A DNA stretch of 51,855 nt from JAZDEY01 sp043808325 [NCBI: Candidatus Eiseniibacteriota bacterium] (GTDB lineage Bacteria > Arandabacterota > Arandabacteria > Arandabacterales), in contig JAZDEY010000030.1 of the NCBI GenBank assembly GCA_043808325.1, positions 1-51,855 on the forward strand, in the 5' to 3' direction. Within the stretch, counting starts at the first letter, position 1; each line of letters starts with the position of its first letter. Below are positions 24,842-33,493 of this stretch, piece by piece. The notes below the pieces were generated by a model. It was not told the origin of the DNA, searched no databases, and was given only the letters and a program-made list of their open reading frames with translations. A program made the translations under genes and the position numbers.

Positions 24842-25055
24842 TCATAGTTCCTCGGTCTCGGGCCCGCCTGTCTCACCATCTTGCTTCTTGGCCGGATCCG
24901 TATGGTTTATCCATTCTACGACGAGCTTAGTGGGCTCACCTGCTTTTCGTTCCTCTCTCAAGAATTCCTCCAGCCTGATGAGTCTATCGAGATCAGAGAC
25001 GCTGGGCTTCACCTTGCCCTCGGCCATGGCTTTGGCCACCTGGACGACCGGGCCA
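24842..25055 (-). pseudogene. Terminase-small-subunit-like C-terminal fragment, copy 7
   Basis: Core MAKAMAEGKVKPSVSDLDRL, IRLEEFLREERKAGEPTKLV and VEWINHTDPAKKQDGETGG. Its tail resembles copy 2 (HTDPA-KKQD) more than the others, so at least two sub-lineages of the repeat exist. Confidence 0.5.
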
Positions 25056-25102
25056 AGACCAACATGGACGAAATCTAAACTGGACGGTCGTGTATTGGAG
25101 AC

Positions 25103-25480
25103 TTAACAAAATGGAGCGCTTTGTATGATCCAGAAGTGTTTGCCGGTCGAGCGATAGTACCGCCTCAGCCACTTGCCATTGACCTCCTTGAACCCGTTGT
25201 CGCCCTCGGGACGCCAGAAGGCCCCCATCCCAACGATCTTGTCCTGGATCCGTCTGATCTGGGTTGGCTGCGTCACGCCCGTCTCCCGCATCAGCTTGCT
25301 CGTGAAGACCGTGCACTCGCCGGTAGCGAAGTCGGCGTATCTGAGCATCGCCAGCAGGACGAGCACATCCTGCCTCTCAGGGAGAAGCCGCTGCACCAAG
25401 CCAAGATCCCACAGCAGATGCGGGAACTTGCCGAAGTACTGCGTCCTGTCCCCCGGCTTACAGCCACCACCCCGACTCAT
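25103..25480 (-). CDS. wHTH replication-like protein of a mobile element
   Basis: 125 residues, ATG 25480, with no strong ribosome site. The fold looks like a winged-helix replication or regulatory domain of phages and plasmids: YFGKFPHLLWDLGLVQRLLP, ERQDVLVLLAMLRYADFATG, SKLMRETGVTQPTQIRRIQD, then GFKEVNGKWLRRYYRSTGKH. The C-terminus (FWIIQSAPFC) looks fortuitous, so the gene is probably truncated. A shorter copy with the same start lies at 32844-33014, and in both places the same fragment precedes it, so both derive from one dispersed element. Family is inferred; activity is doubtful. Confidence 0.45.
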   Translation of the reverse strand: MSRGGGCKPGDRTQYFGKFPHLLWDLGLVQRLLPERQDVLVLLAMLRYADFATGECTVFTSKLMRETGVTQPTQIRRIQDKIVGMGAFWRPEGDNGFKEVNGKWLRRYYRSTGKHFWIIQSAPFC

Positions 25481-25700
25481 CTCATATCACCGGCCATCAC
25501 GGCTCCATTGCTCACGCGAATCACTATTGGGGCGAATGAGAAGAGATAGGCCCTGTGGCTCGTTTCGGGTGCTTCTACGCGCCTACAGGGACCAGGGCCT
25601 TACCCTGGTATTCGAACTGGATATCGATCACGTCGACAGGTGGGAAATTCGTCTTTTGGTGTGTGTAGCGGGCCCCCGCTACCATACCGAAAGATTCCTT
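25333..25700 (-). repeat. Dispersed ~370 bp repeat, copy A
   Basis: Nearly co-linear with 32867-33235. On the minus strand it holds the end of a protein reading KESFGMVAGARYTHQKTN, FPPVDVIDIQFEYQGKALVP, then a short gap, then the start of the wHTH gene. Part of it also occurs at 19873-19945. The first protein is not recognised. Confidence 0.65.
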
Positions 25701-25861
25701 GATCCCACTGGTAGCTGCAATTGCGAACCCTGGTCGCAGGCCATTGAATCTGCCATTCTCGCAGGGCCAGGTATAAGCCAAGTATGAGAGCCGACTATGA
25801 ATTGGGAAGCCGACCCTATCGGCGCTGGCCCTAATCGGCACGAGCCCTAGAGGAGATGTGC

Positions 25862-26150
25862 ATGAAACAGATCGCCACCATCGGACCCGGAATCGGCGGC
25901 TTGACCGCCGGCAACCTGCTCGCCCGGAAAGGGGCACAAGGTAACGATCTTCGAGGCTCACACCTCTCCCGGCGGCTACACGGCCGGCTTCTGTGAGATC
26001 GGCAATCATTGCGCGACATCCGAATTGTCCGGACATACGAACGTCGCATACGACTGTCGCGCCTCTGGACTTCTGCGTCCAAGGATGGTATCCCTCGAAG
26101 AAACAGACGTCCCAAACCCCGGAGAATATGCAAGAGTTGAGATGATGTCT
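25862..26150 (+). pseudogene. N-terminal fragment of an FAD/NAD-binding oxidoreductase (phytoene desaturase-like), frameshifted
   Basis: A good ribosome site (AGAGGAGA) precedes ATG 25862, which opens MKQIATIGPGIGGLTAGNLL, a Rossmann GxGxxG start. One extra G near 25941 shifts the frame; correcting it gives ARKGHKVTIFEAHTSPGGYT and AGF, as in phytoene desaturase-type flavoproteins. Similarity then fades and nothing of the 400-plus-residue remainder is present. It abuts repeat copy A, so an element insertion or rearrangement probably destroyed the gene. Confidence 0.65.
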
Positions 26151-26207
26151 ACGAATCACACACGTAACTACCGTGTTCGGGATGGGTGTCCCCCTTAAAA
26201 CAAGAAT

Positions 26208-26230
26208 GGGGGCACGTACCGCGTGCCCCC
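26208..26230 (-). terminator. Terminator of the CARDB-like gene
   Basis: GGGGGCACG (26208-26216) pairs perfectly with CGTGCCCCC (26222-26230), followed on the minus strand by ATTCTTGTTTTAA. It lies 25 bases past the stop codon. Confidence 0.85.
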
Positions 26231-26255
26231 AAGGGAATGAGCAATTCCCCAGTTA

Positions 26256-26849
26256 CTACCGGTAGAGCGCTTTGATCGTTCCCCATGTGGAGTTGCTGAC
26301 AGCCGAAGGACCAATGAAGATGGTCATGCTGTTGTTGGTCTCATCCATCTCACTGACCAACCCACTGTCATCGACGTGCGCCGTGGCCGTCATCCCCGTG
26401 CTGCCGCCCTCCTCGAAATCGGCTTTGACAATGAAGTAGTTACATGCACAGATGTCGAATTCCGGACCGTCCGGCTCAAGATAGTGCACTATATGCCAGA
26501 CCGCGCAGTCCGGAACGATCACCTCTCCGTTGATCAGGGTCGGCGTGCACAGACCTGAGCAATCGGGAGGGGTGCCACCACATTCTCCGCCGGAGACAGC
26601 AGCGACGTCATAGACGACCGACCCGGCAGGCTGGCCGTCGAGATAGAACCGAACATCGGTGTAGATCGCGTCGATTGAACCTACTGTCGCAAGCCCGACG
26701 AGAGCCTCCAAGAGAACACCGCCTTCGGGCAGACAAGTACACTGAAGCTCGGTTATCGCGAGATCCAACACCGGCTCCTGCGAACGTACACATGGGGGGA
26801 GAAGAATCAGTACTACAAGCGCCGTAAGCAAGATAGTCCTTCGTTTCAT
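26256..26849 (-). CDS. Secreted CARDB-like protein with TWGxIKA tail
   Basis: 197 residues, ATG 26849 with AGGGATGA upstream. The signal peptide is RRTILLTALVVLILLPPCVRS. One CARDB/Ig-like adhesion domain follows: VLDLAITELQCTCLPEGG, SIDAIYTDVRFYLDGQPAGS, and the family's ending DDSGLVSEMDETNNSMTIFI. A Cys-rich insert (CGGTPPDCSGLC, CDVCACN-like ICACNYF) is not part of the usual CARDB fold. The last residues are SNSTWGTIKALYR. It lies at the right-hand limit of the block of TWGxIKA genes and is followed by a strong terminator. Confidence 0.8.
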   Translation of the reverse strand: MKRRTILLTALVVLILLPPCVRSQEPVLDLAITELQCTCLPEGGVLLEALVGLATVGSIDAIYTDVRFYLDGQPAGSVVYDVAAVSGGECGGTPPDCSGLCTPTLINGEVIVPDCAVWHIVHYLEPDGPEFDICACNYFIVKADFEEGGSTGMTATAHVDDSGLVSEMDETNNSMTIFIGPSAVSNSTWGTIKALYR

Positions 26850-26992
26850 GTCTCATCCCTCCTTAGGCGCAAAGAGCAGCGCCATTCAGATTACCCCTGT
26901 CCACAACTGTGTCCAGCTCACCCCCTTTCACACACAGATTCTTCCGACTCGGTGCCGTTGCCCGTCTCGGGAGTCCCAGGTGACGGCACTAC

Positions 26993-29296
26993 CTATCTTA
27001 ACTTGCATATCTTCCGCGTCAGGGTTGTCTCACCGGATTCCAGCCGAACGAAGTAAATGCCGGGCGCGACTTGGCTGCCGAGGCTGTTGGTGCCGTCCCA
27101 GGAGACAGTCCCCGACACCATGCGCGCCCCAGCCACACCTGTTGTCACCACCCCTGACACTGTCCCATCTACACCTGTCCCAGCTGCGCCCGCGTCAGGC
27201 CTCACCCCGCCCGATCCACCCAACCAGGCCGTGCCTTGCCCTTCGAAGAGTATCCTCACACGACTTCCGGTGATGTCATGGATTTCAAGCCGCGCCTCGG
27301 ACCAAGCGGCGATCGAAAAACTTACATCTGCACGCCCGCAGCAAGGGTTCGGGGCGATCGAGCACAGAACAGGTGTCACAGAATCGATCCCGCCGACAGG
27401 CCCTCCCACACACGCGATATCTTCGTCCCAGAGGACGATCACTTCTCCGTCCCAGGGGCACCCAACATATACGAGGCTGCTGTCCTCCCGGACCGAGCAG
27501 CCCGAACCAGTCATTTTGAGGAGCCAGACCTCTTGACTTATCGTGTTATCGGGCGCGATCACAGTAAGATACTTGCCCGTACAGACATAAGCCTTACCGA
27601 GGAGCTCATTGACTGCGACTTTGTCCGGAAAGCTCGTGGTCGGAAGGGTAGCTTCCACAACCAAGTCTTCGCCATCGACAACCCAGACCACAGTACAGTT
27701 GAGCGATGTGACATATATCTTGTTGCTGACCTCGTTCACGGCGATGTGGTTGGGCTCGCAGAAGCCATGAAGCATGATGGAATCAATGACGGTGTTGGTC
27801 CACCCCTCAATCGCATACAGCATGCCGAACCAAGTCGGGACATAGACTATATTGGTGACGGTGTTCACCTCGACATCCATTGGCTTCTCGGGAAATGAAA
27901 CGGTTGCAAGCAGGTCACCAGTGGACGCGCGCAGGACATAGAGATTCGAGTCACCGTTGTTTGCCACGTAGAGCCTGTCGGCGAGATGGTTGACGGACAG
28001 GCCCTGCGGGGTGTTCCCCACGGGTATGGTGTCGAGGGCATTTCCCGAATGGCCATCCAGAACCATGACCTTGTCACCCGCCAGGACCGAATCAATACAT
28101 GCGACGTAGAGCCTGTCGACGGTCACCCCGTCGAGCCAGTTGCAGAAGGCCGAAGCACCAGGGCTGTAACCGATCCCCGCATCCCATAGGTGGCCCGGAA
28201 TCCCGCTTTCAAGGCAGGCCACATCATTGCCGGAGGAATTGGTGACGAACCACTTTCCGCTCGAGGGGTCAACGCTCGTCTCGTGGGGAAACCAGGCCAC
28301 CCGCACAGTTGCAACAACTTCGCGAGCCACCCCGTCAATCACGGAGACATCCTGGCTCTCGCTGTTCGGGACGTAGATCTTGTTGGCCGTGGAGTTTACC
28401 GCGATCCCGCCCAATGGATAATGGCCCACACGAACCGTGTCCATAACTGCATCTGACGCGCCGTCAATCACGAAGATGTTCTCGTCCTCCGTATTGACAA
28501 CGTAGACCAGGTTCCTCACGCTGTCTGCACATACCTTGTATGGGGCCCGGCCGACCGGGATCGTGTGTATCAGTTGATTGCTGACACCGTCTATTACGGA
28601 GACCGCGTTTTCGTGCCTTTCAGCGACATATATGAGATTGCTGGCTTGATTGACACATATGCCTGAGGGTCCGTCGCCAACAGGAATCGTGGCGATGACC
28701 TGTCCCATCGCGCCGTCTATGACCGAGACCGTCCGGTCTCCACGGTTTGCAGCATAGATTCTGTTGGTGGCCGAGTTGGCGCAGATGTCATAGGGTAGGC
28801 TTCCCACCATGATGGTATCCACTGGCGAGTTCGTGGAGGCATCCAATACGCTGACTGTGCCGTCAGCCTCGTTGACCACGTACAGGAGCCCGGTGGAGGT
28901 GTTGATGCAGATGTCCATGGCCGCGTTCCCAACCGGGATGGTTGCCGTCTCGGTTTGGACCTCCGCATCCACGACCGAGACGGTGCTGCTACCGCTGTTA
29001 GCGACGTAGATGCGGTCCAGCGCAGGATAGAAACATAGCCCACGCGGGAATATGCCCGAAAGGGCTATGTTGTTAACGATCTCGTGGGTCGCGCCGTCGA
29101 TGACCGCCAGGCGATACGGGGTCTCGTATCCCGTAACGTAGGCCAAGTTGCGAGCTTCGTCAACGTCAACACCCCATGGCGACCTCGCGTTGTCTGGACC
29201 CACGAAGGGGAGGACGTCGCGTATCTGCACCTGTCCGAAGCACGCACCCGAGATCAGTAAAACCACAGCCAAGGTAAGCAAGCCTTTGAGCCCCAT
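26993..29296 (-). CDS. Secreted YVTN/YncE-type beta-propeller with FlgD/Por-like tail
   Basis: 767 residues from ATG 29296 (GAGG nine bases upstream; a TTG three codons earlier is possible). The signal peptide is MGLKGLLTLAVVLLISGACFG. About 14 YVTN blades fill residues 25-635, with the pattern NRIYAANRGDRTVSVIDGA and xVIATIPVGDGPSGICVNQA. The C-terminal FlgD-like module (about 655-767: LCSIAPNPCCGRADVSFSIA ... SQVAPGIYFVRLESGETTLT) is interrupted by a Gly/Val/Thr-rich insertion of about 45 residues (around 685-730, DNA about 27100-27240), just where the loop before VSWDGTN is normally short. Surface location is inferred; the ligand is unknown. Confidence 0.85.
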   Translation of the reverse strand: MGLKGLLTLAVVLLISGACFGQVQIRDVLPFVGPDNARSPWGVDVDEARNLAYVTGYETPYRLAVIDGATHEIVNNIALSGIFPRGLCFYPALDRIYVANSGSSTVSVVDAEVQTETATIPVGNAAMDICINTSTGLLYVVNEADGTVSVLDASTNSPVDTIMVGSLPYDICANSATNRIYAANRGDRTVSVIDGAMGQVIATIPVGDGPSGICVNQASNLIYVAERHENAVSVIDGVSNQLIHTIPVGRAPYKVCADSVRNLVYVVNTEDENIFVIDGASDAVMDTVRVGHYPLGGIAVNSTANKIYVPNSESQDVSVIDGVAREVVATVRVAWFPHETSVDPSSGKWFVTNSSGNDVACLESGIPGHLWDAGIGYSPGASAFCNWLDGVTVDRLYVACIDSVLAGDKVMVLDGHSGNALDTIPVGNTPQGLSVNHLADRLYVANNGDSNLYVLRASTGDLLATVSFPEKPMDVEVNTVTNIVYVPTWFGMLYAIEGWTNTVIDSIMLHGFCEPNHIAVNEVSNKIYVTSLNCTVVWVVDGEDLVVEATLPTTSFPDKVAVNELLGKAYVCTGKYLTVIAPDNTISQEVWLLKMTGSGCSVREDSSLVYVGCPWDGEVIVLWDEDIACVGGPVGGIDSVTPVLCSIAPNPCCGRADVSFSIAAWSEARLEIHDITGSRVRILFEGQGTAWLGGSGGVRPDAGAAGTGVDGTVSGVVTTGVAGARMVSGTVSWDGTNSLGSQVAPGIYFVRLESGETTLTRKICKLR

Positions 29297-29412
29297 GGCA
29301 CCCAACCTCGCACCTTTAGCCTATCCAATAAACGTCGGTCTCTCCAGGCTCCCGCAACCTCCCTACCCAACTCCGGTGGGCACTCACGTCTGTGTCTTGC
29401 CCACGGCCCGGG

Positions 29413-32400
29413 TCACTTGAGTACCACTATCCTTCCCGCGGTCCTTCCTCCCCCACAGCGAACCTCATAGAAGTAGACTCCAGGAGCTGCCGGATTGCCT
29501 TCCGCGTCCCGGACATCCCAGTTTGCCGCCTGAATCCCAGGGGCAGAACCCACGGACCTGAGACATCTGACCAGCCTGCCACGTATGTCGTAGATTGATA
29601 TTTGGGCCGACGATGTGTGGGCCCCGCTTACCGAGAACCTTGCCTCGCTCCGCACCGGGTTAGGTGAGCAGGTCACGAACACCAGTGAGGCCAAGACCGG
29701 CGGTTCGGTCTCAGCAGGCACGCCTGCGTATATCGAATCCTTGAGAGCTGTCGCCCCGATGTAATAAACATGGGAGGTCGCCTGCGCCACCCCGAACATC
29801 GGAATCTCGGTCCAGGCGAGATCGTAAAGACCCTCAAACGCGACGCCCTTCTGATAGGCCAGGCTCGGATAAAGTGATAGATCCCAGGGTGTCTGTGAGA
29901 GATTGAGGTAGAAGGTCCATGTGTTGCCGAGATCAGTGGAGTAGCATGAGTAGATCTCGCTTCTTCCCTCGACAGGCACGTCCCATTCTTCCCAAGCTGT
30001 CCAGAGTGTGTCGCCAGTGGGACCGGCCTGAATCGTTAGCGAAGCATATCTTGAGGGAATGACATCAGGTATCCACGACCAGACGGGTCGTGGCGCCCCC
30101 CAGATGCCTGACGTCCGTTCGTTGAAATAGACGTCGCTCGGGGTTGCCGGCGGCTCGTCACTTGAGTAGGGTGTATGCCAAACCACCGCTGGTGCTCGCC
30201 CGACTTCATACTCGGACGGATACGCGATTATGCTTGCGAAGGCTCCACCCATGCCCTGGGTGGCATCCTCAGGGATGAAGTCAAGCGGCGGTATCCAGCC
30301 CCAAAACGGGTCGTAGCTGCGGTAGGCTATCCATGGGCAGCCACCCCCCGTCGGACTCGGGGCGAAAGTCATCCAGGCGATGTGAACGCGGTCATCAGGC
30401 GCGAATGGCGGCATGGTGCCGTAGTAAAACTGGTAGTTGGATGCGACCGCGGGATAAATGTCTGCGAGCGACGATGGACTTATGAGCAAAGGCTTTGTCC
30501 AACCGTCGACCGAGTTGTTGACGTAGAATATGTCTGGAGCCAGAGTCGCCGACTCATCCCAGACCACATGCACAATGCCGGTTCCGTCAGCTGCCACAGA
30601 GGGGTGCTCCGAAGGGACATCGGGACTGTTGCTAAGATTCTGGGGCACGCTCCAGGCGAAACCGCCGTCATTGCTGTATGCATAGTAGATCTCGCCGGGG
30701 GCCATCTCATCAGGGATGTGTTCCGACCAGACAAGATGAAGCGTCGAATAGGGCATCCCGGCTGCTGCCGGGTCGTTCCACTCAATAGCAATTGCCGGAT
30801 GTGTTGAGTGATGGACCATATCCACAGGCCAGATCTCAATGGGCTCTGTCCATGGGCCGCGAACTGGATCGCTTGCCATGACGATCCAGACGCCGTCGCC
30901 ATGGGCGTAGACAACTTTGTAGAAGGGCGGACACTCGTCCCTCACGATCCTTCTGGCGTTGTTATGCGCCGTGGGGTCAGGTCTCGAGGATGAAGCTATC
31001 CGCACGCCGTTGGCAAGCCAGGGATAGTAGAGGACGAAATCGCTAACAGCGTCGCCTAGTCCGGGGCCGGCTCCGCTCGGTCCGCTGGGATGCCCCCAGC
31101 AGTTGAGGCGCGCATCAACATAGTCAACACCATCGTTGAAGACCCCGTAGTCCGAGTTCTCAAAGAACTGGCACCATGTCGCCCTGAGGTCCCCGGCTGT
31201 TCTCCAGATTCCTTTTTCGTGATGGGAGATCACACAATTCTCAACTATGATCGACTCGGCTTGCGCGGTGCTCCCCGCTGGCCGGACCAAGAGCCTTATT
31301 CCTGTCGGACGGTTTGCCTCTATCAAGCAATCACTTATCCTCATTGCGCCGGGCATTTCATCGACCAGTATCCCGTAGAGTCCATTCTCGCTGAGGGTGT
31401 CGCCGTAGACTACGGCGGATACCGGTTGTCAGGTGTAGAAGCCGCCCTGCTGGTTGAAACAGATGTTGTTGTACCTTATAGTGCTTGAGTGGGTACAGGC
31501 CCCGATTCCTCTCCGCTGGTTGAACATGATCTGATTCCGTTCTATGATCGGAGCCCCGATCTCAATGTAGATTCCGTCGCGGAAGTTGTCGTGGATGTTG
31601 TTGAAGCTTATCATGGGGCTGCCCGCACCGCTCATCGCAATGCCGTCGCGGTTGAAGGCGACGTCGTTGTGTTGGATGACAGGCGAACCCCCGACGATGC
31701 GAATGCCGGTATCTGAGTTACCCGTTACTGCATTTCCATCCAGTGTGGCTGATGGCGAGCAGAGAACGGCGCAGCCCCCTCGGTTTGAGCTTATCTGGTT
31801 GCTATCAACCACTGCGGCGCCAGTGAGGTACATGGCCGCACCCGTGGCTTCGCATTCCGATATGTTATTGGCCGTGAGCTGGGGATTGTCCGTTGCATAT
31901 ATGCCTCCACCCTGATCGGCGAAGCAGCTGTCTATGCCGTTGCCTGTGACAGCTGCGGATGATCCGTCGATCAGAGCAACTCCACCTCCGTATGTGGCTG
32001 AGTTCCTATGGAATGTATTACCCACAATCCTCGGCGATGACGCCTGGCAGCATATGGCACCCCCAAAATCGGTTGCGCTGTTGTCTTCAAAACGGTTGCC
32101 TCTGATGGTTGCGGAAGATACCGAGGGGAGCCCAACGCAGTGGATCCCGGCTCCATTCTCGGCCATCCCGTTCCTGATCACAAACCCCCTCACCTCGGTT
32201 GTCGAGTCGACCGGTACAGCGATTGTAATCACCGGAGCAAACGTGAAGCCTCCGTCGATTATAACTGCCAGGGGTGGCGGCTCCTCATTCGCGAACAGCT
32301 TCACGCTTGCGGTAGGAGGCCATACCAGGTTTTCATAGTAAACGCCCGGGTCCACGCGGACAGTGTCCCCGACTCCCGCACTATCGAGGCCTGCTTGTAT

Positions 32401-32535
32401 GGTAGGGAAGGGGTCAGGTACCTTGAGGATCCTCGGACTTGCAGTGTTGATAAGAAGAGCTAAGATAAGGACCGGAGGCAGCAGCGCAGTCGCAAGAACC
32501 CTTAGCCGATTGGCAGACTCCATTCTTGATGACAT
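29413..32535 (-). pseudogene. Secreted beta-helix/sialidase-like protein with FlgD/Por-like tail, split by an in-frame TGA
   Basis: The start is ATG 32535 (AAGGAG nine bases upstream), followed by a signal peptide (LRVLATALLPPVLILALLI). A beta-helix region (ILKVPDPFPTIQAGLDSAGV, then many NxISxNxGG turns) runs to TGA at 31429-31431. The same frame then continues without any shift: QPVSAVVYGDTLSENGLYGI, more helix turns, a sialidase-like propeller (VHIAWMTF, SCYSTDLGNTWTFYLNLSQT), and a FlgD-like tail ending PAAPGVYFYEVRCGGGR. Read through, it would be 1,040 codons. A restart at ATG 31356 has no ribosome site and no signal peptide. TGA is an ordinary stop elsewhere in the window, so this is a nonsense mutation, recoding or sequencing error; Trp or Arg would be one base away. 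Confidence 0.75.
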
Positions 32536-32843
32536 CTCGACCAACTCCTTTCGGAAGAGATTCCAGACCCGGCAGTTTTCCTGGCCTGGGTTTGAAGTGC
32601 CGGCCGCACTGAGGGGGGATACCTGGGCAGATGCCAAGGACTCTTGCCCGAATGCAGGGCGCGTACCTTTCTCGGCCGTGCGTGAATGCTGAGAGAATGA
32701 AAAACCCACCTGGGGGACTGGCCGGCGGGGACACATATGCCGGCAACATAATAACCGAGACGGCTTCCTGCTCTCACATCCCCTCATCTCCTTACACGCG
32801 TCTCTGATTTCGTGAGGCATTGTAGCACTAAACGTGCGACTTG

Positions 32844-33014
32844 TCAAGCCGAATATCCCAATCGTACGGCGTATCTGAGCATCGCCAGCAGGACCAGGAG
32901 ATCCTGCCTCTCAGGGAGAAACCTCTGCACTGGGCCAAGGTCCCACAGCAGATGCGGGAGCTTGCCGAAGTACTGCGTTCTGTCCCCCTGTTTGCCGACA
33001 CTGCCCTGACTCAT
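32844..33014 (-). pseudogene. Truncated second copy of the wHTH replication-like gene
   Basis: ATG 33014 opens a 56-codon frame: DRTQYFGKLPHLLWDLGP, VQRFLPERQDLLVLLAMLRY, which matches the first half of the protein at 25103-25480. It then runs into unrelated residues (AVRLGYSA) and stops. It lies 309 bases before the start of the split beta-helix gene, so the element inserted in that gene's upstream region. Confidence 0.7.
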
Positions 33015-33235
33015 CGCACATTACCGGCCATCACGGCTCCGTTGCTCACGCGAATCACTATTGGGGCGAATGAGAAGAGATAGCCCCTGTGGCTTGAATC
33101 GGTCTTCTCTGTGAGCCTACAGGGACTAAGGCCTTACCCTGGTATTCGAACTGGATGTCGATGACATCGACAGGCGGGAAATTCGTCTTTTGATGTGCGT
33201 ATCGGGCCCCCGCTACCATACCGAAAGACTCCTTG
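32867..33235 (-). repeat. Dispersed ~370 bp repeat, copy B
   Basis: Co-linear with 25333-25700. The minus strand contains KESFGMVAGARYAHQKTN and FPPVDVIDIQFEYQGKALVP, as in copy A. It ends abruptly at both edges. Confidence 0.65.
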
Positions 33236-33493
33236 GTGCTGACCTGCCCCCAACGGTGATAGCACTCATACTGCTAGCTCCATAAGAGCCCGAGAGGGGA
33301 GGTCATGAGGTGCCGGCAAAGCAGGGCCATGACTGCAGCCTATACTACATCTGATCTGTCGGGAGGATAAGATAAGGCGGGGCCTGATGTCTTTGGGGTC
33401 ATCTACACTCCCCTTAATGTCCATAACGAGCAATCGGCCCCACCCAATGCCATGTCAGGCGTGTGATTCTGGCAAAGCCTTTGCGGCGGCAAT
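33236..33493. other. Intergenic gap downstream of the ferritin-like gene
   Basis: About 260 bases with no supported gene. A GC-rich stretch (33370-33460) has GGGGCC and GGCCCC arms about 75 bases apart that could form a long-range stem, but no clean terminator. Confidence 0.3.

Noticed and set aside
11575-25055. The repeated fragments as integron attC sites
   Set aside because: They are 200-260 bases, share a protein-coding frame, lack the attC inverted-repeat architecture, and the integrase shows no IntI-specific insertion that I can see. Only a functional analogy is kept.
31356-31430. Frameshift between two separate genes
   Set aside because: The stop at 31429 and the downstream frame differ by a multiple of three; a single nonsense codon explains the split.
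31356-32535. Alternative genetic code (TGA as sense codon)
   Set aside because: TGA ends many well-supported genes here (slipin, korB, nuclease), so the in-frame TGA is an isolated event.
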